Program-made: the position numbers and the translations under genes
Shown here: piece by piece, positions 5,569-11,511 of the stretch
Numbering within the stretch: the first letter of the stretch is position 1
Layout of the letters: every line of letters begins with the position of its first letter
Notes under the pieces: model-generated
Told to the model about the DNA's origin: nothing
Database searches by the model: none
What the model saw: the letters and a program-made list of their open reading frames with translations, nothing else
Origin: CAXSEF01 sp964236535
Lineage (GTDB): Bacteria; Pseudomonadota; Alphaproteobacteria; Acetobacterales; Acetobacteraceae
Assembly (NCBI GenBank): GCA_964236535.1
Contig: CAXSEF010000085.1
Coordinates: forward strand, 1 to 13,974
Reading direction: 5' to 3'
Length of the DNA stretch: 13,974 bases

Positions 5569-6498
5569 TCACCCCGCCGGGCACTCCCCCTCCGCCTCCA
5601 CCAGCAGCTCCGGCCGGCACACCTGCGCATGCAGGAACACCACCGCCCCCCCGAACCCCGCGTCGCCCAGCACCGCCGCGACCCGCCCCCGGTCGGCCGG
5701 ATCGCGCAGGTAGACCTTGAGCACCAGCCCCGCCAGGTCCGGCGCCGCGCCCCCGTCCGCGCACGCCGCGAGCACCGCGCGCAGGTTGCGCGCCACCTCC
5801 GCGGCCTGCGCGCCCGCGTCGCCCGGGTGCAGGCTGGCGTGCCCGACGATGCTCGCGGTGCCGGAGACGAACAGCGTCCCCCCCGCCAGCATGGCGCGCG
5901 AGAAGTTCGGCGCCACCGTCCCGTACTGCCCGGGATAGCGGTAGGCGCTCACCTGGCGCGGGTTCTCGATCGCCCGCCCCGCGCCGCGCGCCGCGAGGAA
6001 CACCAGCGTGACCGCCCCGCCCGCCGTGCCCACCGCGGTCGCCGCCGGCGCGCCCGCCTCGGCCGCCGCCCCCGCCGCCGCGAACGCCTCCCGCCGCCCG
6101 GCATTGAACCGCCGGTAGCGCTCCCCGCCGCCCTCCTGCCCGGTGATGCGCGGCAGGTGGTTGTGCACCCGCAGCAGCGCCGGATACCCCGCCTCCGTTG
6201 CCGCGCGCAGGATGTGCCGATACGCCGCGCCCGCCACCGGCCCGAGATCCGCAGCATCCGGCAGCCGCAGCAGCCCGAGCAGCCGCTGCCCGTCATGCGC
6301 GAAACGCACCGGCCCGTCCTCGCCGGCACGCACCGGCCCGACCCCGCGCCACACCTCGAACAGCGCCGCCCCCGGCGACACCGCCGCCGCCAGCCGCCCG
6401 CCCAGCACCGGCAGCTCGACGCGCAGGAACGGCCACGGCCCCGCCGCGTCGGCCGCCAGGCCCATCACCCCCAGCACCCGGTCCGGGGCCAGGGCCGC
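5569..6498 (-). CDS. Chorismatase, FkbO/Hyg5/XanB2 family (5' end in assembly gap)
   Basis: The visible 310 residues cover nearly all of a roughly 340-residue family; the N-terminus lies in the N run at 6499-6598. Chorismatases hydrolyse chorismate to pyruvate plus either a dihydroxycyclohexadiene acid (FkbO type) or hydroxybenzoates (Hyg5 and XanB2 types) and use a RidA-like fold. Recognised blocks, in order, are RVHNHLPRITG, the ERYRRFNAGRREAF stretch, ENPRQVSAYRYPGQYG, FSRAMLAGG, SGTASIVGHASLHPGD and the C-terminal CRPELLVEAEGE. The Cys of that last block precedes its first Glu by seven residues. As I recall, this is the spacing of Cys327 and Glu334 in Hyg5, which would favour a hydroxybenzoate-forming enzyme. 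The gene is the last in a - strand block after glgX, separated from it by a gap and a repeat remnant. It may feed ubiquinone (4-hydroxybenzoate) or a secondary metabolite; no partner genes are present. Confidence 0.85.
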   Translation of the reverse strand, partial: AALAPDRVLGVMGLAADAAGPWPFLRVELPVLGGRLAAAVSPGAALFEVWRGVGPVRAGEDGPVRFAHDGQRLLGLLRLPDAADLGPVAGAAYRHILRAATEAGYPALLRVHNHLPRITGQEGGGERYRRFNAGRREAFAAAGAAAEAGAPAATAVGTAGGAVTLVFLAARGAGRAIENPRQVSAYRYPGQYGTVAPNFSRAMLAGGTLFVSGTASIVGHASLHPGDAGAQAAEVARNLRAVLAACADGGAAPDLAGLVLKVYLRDPADRGRVAAVLGDAGFGGAVVFLHAQVCRPELLVEAEGECPAG

Positions 6499-6598
6499 NN
6501 NNNNNNNNNNNNNNNNNNNNNNNNNNNNNNNNNNNNNNNNNNNNNNNNNNNNNNNNNNNNNNNNNNNNNNNNNNNNNNNNNNNNNNNNNNNNNNNNNN
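6499..6598. other. Assembly gap (100 N)
   Basis: Exactly 100 N, the usual placeholder for a gap of unknown length. It hides the first residues of the chorismatase and its promoter or the spacer to glgX. Any frame read across it is meaningless. Confidence 0.97.
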
Positions 6599-6688
6599 TT
6601 TGCTTGATTTGCTTGAGCAAGTGGGATCAAACGGCCGCGTTGCCTGGACGCGGGAGCCTTTTGCGGGTCTGCGCAGCGCCCGGCCTGG
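6599..6688 (-). repeat. Intergenic repeat, diverged copy F at the edge of the gap
   Basis: Read on the - strand from 6688: CCAGGCCGGGCGCTGCGC, then AGACCCGCAAAAGGC, then CCGCGTCC, followed by a less GC-rich stretch (GTTTGATCCCACTTGCTCAAGC) that enters the N run. Part order and the drop in GC resemble an arm plus centre of copies D and E, but identity is low. It lies directly after the glgX stop codon. Its neighbour is an assembly gap, as expected if repeat sequence broke the assembly. Confidence 0.45.
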
Positions 6689-6704
6689 ATTCCAGCCCGC
6701 CCGC

Positions 6705-8810
6705 TCAGGCATTGAGCCGGAACAGCACCAGCGACATCTCCGCCGCAGCATAGACGTCCCCGATCCCGAACACCGCGTCCACATCCGGCAGCGCGGTGTC
6801 GAACAGCCGCCGCCAGCGCGCGCCCCCCGCGCACGGCGGCAACGTGAACGCCGTGCCGGCGGACCCCGCGTTGAGCAGCATCAGCAGCGTCACGTCGGTC
6901 GCCGGCCGGCGGATGCCGGTCGCCTGCGCGCGGCCGTCCATCAGCATGCCGAAGCAGCGCAGGTCCGGCTTGGCCCAGTGCTCGCCGCGCATCTCCTCGC
7001 CCGACGGATGCACCCACGTGACGTCCCGCCCGCCGAGCGCCACGTCGTAGGCGCCGGTCATGAACCGCCCGCGACGCAGGATGGGGTACTCCGCCCGCAG
7101 CGCGGTCAGCCGCCGCACGAACGCGGTCAGCGCGCGCGCCTCCGCGTCGTGCTCCCAGTCGACCCAGCTGATCGCGTTGTCCTGGCAGTACGCGTTGTTG
7201 TTGCCGCCCTGGGTCCGCCCGAACTCGTCGCCGGCCAGCAGCATCGGCGTGCCCTGGCTCAGCAGCAGCGTCGCCAGCATGGTGCGCATCAGCCGGCGCC
7301 GCACCGCCAGCACCGCCGGGTCGCCGGTCGGGCCCTCGAAGCCGCAGTTGCCGCTGCTGTTGTTGTCGGTGCCGTCGCGCCCGTCCTCGCCGTTGGCCGC
7401 GTTGCGCTTCTCGGTGTAGCTCACCAGGTCGGCGAGCGTGAAGCCGTCATGCGCGGTGACGAAGTTCACGCTCGACCACGGCCGCCGCCCGCGCGTGGCG
7501 AAGGTGTCGGCCGACGCGCACAGCCGCGGCGCGATCTCGGCGCAACGCTTGGCCCCGCACCACCACTGCCGCACGTCGTCGCGGAAGCGGTCGTTCCACT
7601 CGGCCCACCCCGGCGGGAACCGCCCGAGCTGGTAGCCGCCCGGCCCGCAGTCCCACGGCTCGGCGATCAGCTTGACCCCCGACAGCACCGGGTCCTGCCC
7701 GCACGCCGCGAGGAAGCCGCCCTCCTCGTCGAACCCGTCCGGCGCGCGCGCCAGCGTCGTCGCCAGGTCGAAGCGGAACCCGTCGACGTGCATCTCCTCG
7801 ACCCAGTAGCGCAGGCTGTCGGTCACCATCTGGTTCACCCGCCGATGGTGCAGGTTGACGGTGTTGCCGCAGCCGGTGTCGTTGATGCAGTGCCGCCGCC
7901 GCCCGTCCTCGAGCCGGTAGTACGACGCGTTGTCGATGCCGCGGAACGACAGCGTCGGCCCCAGCTCGCCGCCCTCCGCGGTGTGGTTGTACACCACGTC
8001 GAGGATCACCTCGAGCCCGACCGAGTGCAGCCGCGCCACCATCTCCTTGAACTCGGCGAAGGCGAAGTCCGGCACCCGCGCATAGGTGCGGTCCGGCGCG
8101 AAGAAGCCGATGGTGTTGTAGCCCCAGAAGTTGCACAGCCCGAGGTCCGACAGGCGCGGCTCGGTGGTGAAGGTCTGCACCGGCAGCAGCTCGACCGCGG
8201 TGACGCCGAGGCTGCGGATGTACTCGACCACCTCGCGCTGCGCGAAGCCGGCATAGGTGCCGCGGCTCGTCTCCGGCACCGCGGGATGCAGCCGGGTGAA
8301 GCCGCGCACGTGCGCCTCGTAGACGATGGTGCGCTCCCACGGCACCGCCGGCGGCCGGTCCGCGCCCCAGGTGAACGCCGGGTCAACCACCCGGCACTTC
8401 GGCATGAACGCCGCGCTGTCGCGCTCGTCGAAGCTGAGATCGGCGTCGCGGTGGCCGCGCACGTAGCCGTACAGCTCGTCGCCCGGCAGCAGGCGGCCGA
8501 CATGGGCGCGCGCATAGGGGTCGAGCAGCAGCTTGTGCGCGTTGAAGCGGTGCCCGACCTCCGGCGCATACGGGCCGTGCACGCGGTAGCCGTAGATCGT
8601 CCCCGGACGGGCGTCGCGCAGGTAGCCGTGCCAGATCTCGTCGGTGTACTCCGGCAGCTCGATGCGCTCGAGCTCGCGGGTGCCGGAATCGTCGAACAGG
8701 CACAGCTCGACCCGGGTCGCATTGGCCGAGAACAGCGCGAAGTTGACGCCGAGCCCGTCCCAGGTGGCGCCCAGCGGGTTCGGCAACCCCTCCGACAGCC
8801 GCCCGGTCAC
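6705..8810 (-). CDS. glgX: Glycogen debranching enzyme (GH13, isoamylase type)
   Basis: A 701-residue cytoplasmic enzyme that hydrolyses alpha-1,6 branches of limit dextrins during glycogen breakdown. The N-terminal CBM48-like beta domain (about 10-130) starts PLGATWDGLGVNFALFSANA. The GH13 barrel follows with region I DVVYNHT (271-277), region II DGFRFD with nucleophile Asp348, region III LIAEPWD with acid/base Glu384, and region IV VTAHDG with Asp455. GlgX-specific blocks are present (GYNTIGFFAPD, SYTEKRNAANGEDGRDG, GDEFGRTQGGNNNAYCQDN). Full length for the family. The start is taken as GTG 8810, which gives the usual N-terminus; the ribosome binding site is weak (GCAGG, three bases away). 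It begins 13 bases after the mprF-like stop, so translation is probably coupled. No glgA, glgB, glgC or glgP gene is in the window. Confidence 0.95.
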   Translation of the reverse strand: MTGRLSEGLPNPLGATWDGLGVNFALFSANATRVELCLFDDSGTRELERIELPEYTDEIWHGYLRDARPGTIYGYRVHGPYAPEVGHRFNAHKLLLDPYARAHVGRLLPGDELYGYVRGHRDADLSFDERDSAAFMPKCRVVDPAFTWGADRPPAVPWERTIVYEAHVRGFTRLHPAVPETSRGTYAGFAQREVVEYIRSLGVTAVELLPVQTFTTEPRLSDLGLCNFWGYNTIGFFAPDRTYARVPDFAFAEFKEMVARLHSVGLEVILDVVYNHTAEGGELGPTLSFRGIDNASYYRLEDGRRRHCINDTGCGNTVNLHHRRVNQMVTDSLRYWVEEMHVDGFRFDLATTLARAPDGFDEEGGFLAACGQDPVLSGVKLIAEPWDCGPGGYQLGRFPPGWAEWNDRFRDDVRQWWCGAKRCAEIAPRLCASADTFATRGRRPWSSVNFVTAHDGFTLADLVSYTEKRNAANGEDGRDGTDNNSSGNCGFEGPTGDPAVLAVRRRLMRTMLATLLLSQGTPMLLAGDEFGRTQGGNNNAYCQDNAISWVDWEHDAEARALTAFVRRLTALRAEYPILRRGRFMTGAYDVALGGRDVTWVHPSGEEMRGEHWAKPDLRCFGMLMDGRAQATGIRRPATDVTLLMLLNAGSAGTAFTLPPCAGGARWRRLFDTALPDVDAVFGIGDVYAAAEMSLVLFRLNA

Positions 8811-8823
8811 GCGCCTGCTCGGT

Positions 8824-11319
8824 TCATGTCGTGCTCCCGTCGGGGGTGGTGGTCCTGGCCGATGCCCTGCTCCCGACAGGTGGCGTATCCATGGCAGCCC
8901 GCACGGCCGACTCCGGGCCTGACGCCGAAGCGGTGTCCTGGGTCGACTCCGGGCCTGACTCCAAGCCTGACTCCGGGGCTAAATCCGGACCAGCCCCGGA
9001 CCCGGGCGCAGAGCCGGAGCCGGAGCCGGGCGCAGCCCCTGAACCGGAGCCGGGCGCAGCCCCTGAACCGGAGCCGGGCGCAGCCCCCGAGGCAGACCCG
9101 GGCACAAATCCCGGAACGGACGCCGCCCCGGCCGCCCCGTCCCGGCCCGTCGGGTGGCCGCCCGCTGCCGGACGCGACGCCAGCGTCCAGGACTCGTCCG
9201 CGGCGGGCGAGGCCACGAGCCCCGCCTGCAGCCCGGGCAGCAACGGCAGCAGCTCGTCGAGATCCCGCCCGGCCACGCAGTACAGCGCGCGCTCCGTCCG
9301 TACCGCGTCCGCCTCGAGATGCACCGCGCCATCGGGCCCGAGCGGCAGCGGCGCCAGGCCCAGCCCGCCATAGACCGGCAGCAGCGCCACCCCCGCGCCC
9401 CACACCGCGAGGTCGCGCCCCTCCTGCTGCGCCAGGTCGCGCAGCCGCCAGATCGCGCTGACCCGGTCGCTCTCCGCGCCGGCCGGGTCGCCCAGCCCGA
9501 GCAGCACGTGGCCGGTGCGACGGAACGCGATGGCGGAGCGCCCGGCCTCGCCCAGCACCAGGCCGTCGGCCTCGGCCGGCCCCGCCGGCCCCGCCTGTCT
9601 TGCATGACCGGCATGACCCGCGGGCCCCGCCTGCCCCTGCCCGAGTGCGGCGTAGCGGTCGCGCCCCGCCGCGTCCCACGGCAGGAACTCGACGTCGCCC
9701 GGCCGCAGCAGCGCCCAGCCGGCCAGCGCGCCCAGGCCGACCGCGGCCGCCACGCCGGCGCGCAGCCGGCCCGGCAGTTCCGGCGAGGCCATGATCTCCC
9801 ACCACGAGTTCTGCGCCAGGTAGCGCACCTGCGGCTCCATCGCCGCAAGCGCCGCGGCACACCCCGCCAGCACCAGCAGCGGCAGCACCACGGCGATCCC
9901 CGCCGCCGCCCCGAGCAGCCGGGCGTGGCGGTAGTAGGCGTCGCGGAACGGCGCCACCAGGAGCACCGCCAGCACCAGCACGCCCGGCACCCACAGCGGC
10001 TCGCCCTGCGCCGCGACGTCCGCGGCGGCGGCCAGCAGCAGCCCGATCGCCGCCCCCCAGGCCAGCGTCACCCGCCGCGACAGCGCGAGCGCGATCACCA
10101 GCAGCGCCGCCCCGAACAGCGACGGCACGTACTGCCCCGCGTTCGACGCCAGCCCGGCGAAGTCCGGGTCGATCCAGGAGAAATCCGCCCGGCTGTCGAT
10201 CAGCCCGAGGCCGAGCAGCAGCGCCCCGCACAGCGCCAGCACGCCGGTCGCCGCGGCGGCGGCGAAATCGGGCTCGCTCCAGCGCGCCGCCTCCACGCGC
10301 GCCGGCCCGCCACCCGGCGCCGCACCCTGCACCGCTCCCGGCTCCCCCGGCACGCCCGCCCCGGCCTGCGGCAGCGCCACCAGGGCCCGCCCGCGCAGCA
10401 CCAGCTCGTTGCCCGCGAACATCGACCCGGCGAGGAACAGCGGGATCACGTAGTAGTACAGCCGGAACACCACCACCGCCCCCATCGCCACCGAGGCCGG
10501 CAGATACGGCGCCAGCCCCAGCAGGATCGCGGTGTCGAACACGCCGATGCCGCCCGGCAGGTTGGCCGCCAGCCCCGCGGTATACGACGAGACATAGATC
10601 GCGAGGAACGCGAGGAAGGTCAGCCCCTCGGCATGCGGCAGCAGCGAGAAGAAGATCGCCGCGGTCACCGCCACGTCCACCGTCGCCAGCAGCACCTGCA
10701 CCACCGCCATCCGCGCCCCGGGCAGCAGCACCTCGTGGCCCATCATCCGCACCCGCCCGACCACCTGGGACAGCGCGATGTAGGCCCCGACCACCGCCCA
10801 CATCGCGCCGCCCGCCGCCCACATCACCCAGTGCGGCAGCAGCCGGCCCAGCAGCGGCACCACCCCCGGCTCGCAGAACAGGATCGCCCCGCCCAGCACC
10901 AGCCCGCCCAGCGCGAAGGTCAGCGAGCAGAACGCCACCACCTTGGCGATCTGCACCGGGCTCAGCCCCCAGTGCGCATACAGCCGGTAGCGCACCGCCG
11001 CCCCCGACAGCGCGGAAAACCCGAGATTATGCGCCAGCGCATAGGCGCAGAACGAGGCGAAGGCGGTGCGGCGGAACGCCACCCGATGCCCGGCATAGAT
11101 CGTCGCCAGCCGGTCGTAGAAGGTCAGCACCCCGTACGACAGCACCGTCCACACCGCCGCCAGCAGCAGCGCGCGCCCGGGAATCGCCGCCATCGCCAGC
11201 CGGATGTCGGCCACCCGCAGGTGGCGGAACTCGTGCTGCACGACGTAGATCGCGCCGGCCAGCAGCGCCACGCCCAGCAGCGGCGGCAGCCGGCGCAGCC
11301 AGCGCCGGGCACGACCGGG
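8824..11319 (-). CDS. MprF-like membrane protein with shortened synthase domain (5' end in gap)
   Basis: 831 residues are visible before the stop; the frame is open into the N run. MprF proteins transfer lysine from Lys-tRNA to phosphatidylglycerol and flip the product across the inner membrane. Here the flippase region is well kept, with about 13 hydrophobic segments over the first 540 visible residues and the typical LPGGIGVFD motif. The start of the soluble DUF2156 domain is also recognisable (FLPWDAAGRDRYAALG, HVLLGLGDPAG, IWRLRDLAQQEGRDLAV, LLPVYGGLGLA). After LLPLLPGL the conserved C-terminal acyltransferase half does not follow. Instead about 115 residues of repetitive Gly/Ser/Ala/Pro/Glu run to the stop. 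A collagen-like insertion (AGPAGHAGHARQAGPAGPA) interrupts the DUF2156 lobe, and another low-complexity stretch lies between the two membrane blocks. Flippase activity is plausible. Lysyl-phosphatidylglycerol synthesis is doubtful. It lies downstream of lysK and upstream of glgX. Confidence 0.85.
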   Translation of the reverse strand, partial: PGRARRWLRRLPPLLGVALLAGAIYVVQHEFRHLRVADIRLAMAAIPGRALLLAAVWTVLSYGVLTFYDRLATIYAGHRVAFRRTAFASFCAYALAHNLGFSALSGAAVRYRLYAHWGLSPVQIAKVVAFCSLTFALGGLVLGGAILFCEPGVVPLLGRLLPHWVMWAAGGAMWAVVGAYIALSQVVGRVRMMGHEVLLPGARMAVVQVLLATVDVAVTAAIFFSLLPHAEGLTFLAFLAIYVSSYTAGLAANLPGGIGVFDTAILLGLAPYLPASVAMGAVVVFRLYYYVIPLFLAGSMFAGNELVLRGRALVALPQAGAGVPGEPGAVQGAAPGGGPARVEAARWSEPDFAAAAATGVLALCGALLLGLGLIDSRADFSWIDPDFAGLASNAGQYVPSLFGAALLVIALALSRRVTLAWGAAIGLLLAAAADVAAQGEPLWVPGVLVLAVLLVAPFRDAYYRHARLLGAAAGIAVVLPLLVLAGCAAALAAMEPQVRYLAQNSWWEIMASPELPGRLRAGVAAAVGLGALAGWALLRPGDVEFLPWDAAGRDRYAALGQGQAGPAGHAGHARQAGPAGPAEADGLVLGEAGRSAIAFRRTGHVLLGLGDPAGAESDRVSAIWRLRDLAQQEGRDLAVWGAGVALLPVYGGLGLAPLPLGPDGAVHLEADAVRTERALYCVAGRDLDELLPLLPGLQAGLVASPAADESWTLASRPAAGGHPTGRDGAAGAASVPGFVPGSASGAAPGSGSGAAPGSGSGAAPGSGSGSAPGSGAGPDLAPESGLESGPESTQDTASASGPESAVRAAMDTPPVGSRASARTTTPDGSTT
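8945..8980 (-). repeat. 12-bp tandem repeat in the mprF-like tail
   Basis: Three consecutive 12-bp units related to GACTCCGGGCCT (8945-8956, 8957-8968, 8969-8980), with a fourth isolated copy at 8909-8920. On the coding (-) strand they encode Ser/Gly/Pro/Glu tetrapeptides such as SGPE and SGLE. This is part of the low-complexity C-terminal tail. Confidence 0.7.
9020..9091 (-). repeat. 24-bp minisatellite in the mprF-like tail
   Basis: Three head-to-tail 24-bp units (9020-9043, 9044-9067, 9068-9091). The first two are identical and the third differs at two positions near its end. In frame they encode a repeated octapeptide (SGAAPGSG). Because 24 is a multiple of three, copy number can change without frameshift. 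Confidence 0.85.
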
Positions 11320-11419
11320 NNNNNNNNNNNNNNNNNNNNNNNNNNNNNNNNNNNNNNNNNNNNNNNNNNNNNNNNNNNNNNNNNNNNNNNNNNNNNNNNN
11401 NNNNNNNNNNNNNNNNNNN
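11320..11419. other. Assembly gap (100 N)
   Basis: A second run of exactly 100 N, again probably a placeholder. It removes the start of the mprF-like gene and most of the lysK-mprF junction. Confidence 0.97.
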
Positions 11420-11511
11420 CGGACTGGCCATGCCCTGCCACGCCAGCCGCCGCGTGCCCCGCCACGCCGGCCCGGCCCGACTGCGGAACGGCACGCAACG
11501 CCGCGGGCGGC
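11420..11511 (-). other. lysK-mprF junction: possible 5' coding part of the mprF-like gene
   Basis: These 92 bases lie between the N run and the lysK stop. One - strand frame is open from inside the lysK 3' end (ATGs at 11570, 11540 and 11525) to the gap. It encodes SGRAGVAGHAAAGVAGHG, a repetitive style very like the AGHAGHARQAG insertion inside the mprF-like protein. This could be a low-complexity N-terminal extension of that protein with its start overlapping lysK. Because the gap size is unknown, the frame cannot be joined to the one on the other side. Otherwise I see no feature here. Confidence 0.35.

Noticed and set aside
9020..9091. CRISPR-like array
   Set aside because: Units are head-to-tail without unique spacers, in frame within a coding region, and no cas gene is present. 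This is a minisatellite.
8945..9200. Frameshift hiding the missing second lobe of the mprF-like synthase domain
   Set aside because: I read the alternative frames of the - strand here and they give only Arg/Gly/Pro-rich sequence without acyltransferase motifs. Glg X begins immediately afterwards, so there is no room for the lobe.
6198..9461. A 1087-codon open frame on the + strand across glgX
   Set aside because: It is antisense to glgX, whose catalytic motifs are intact, and it crosses an N run. Composition is typical of a shadow frame.
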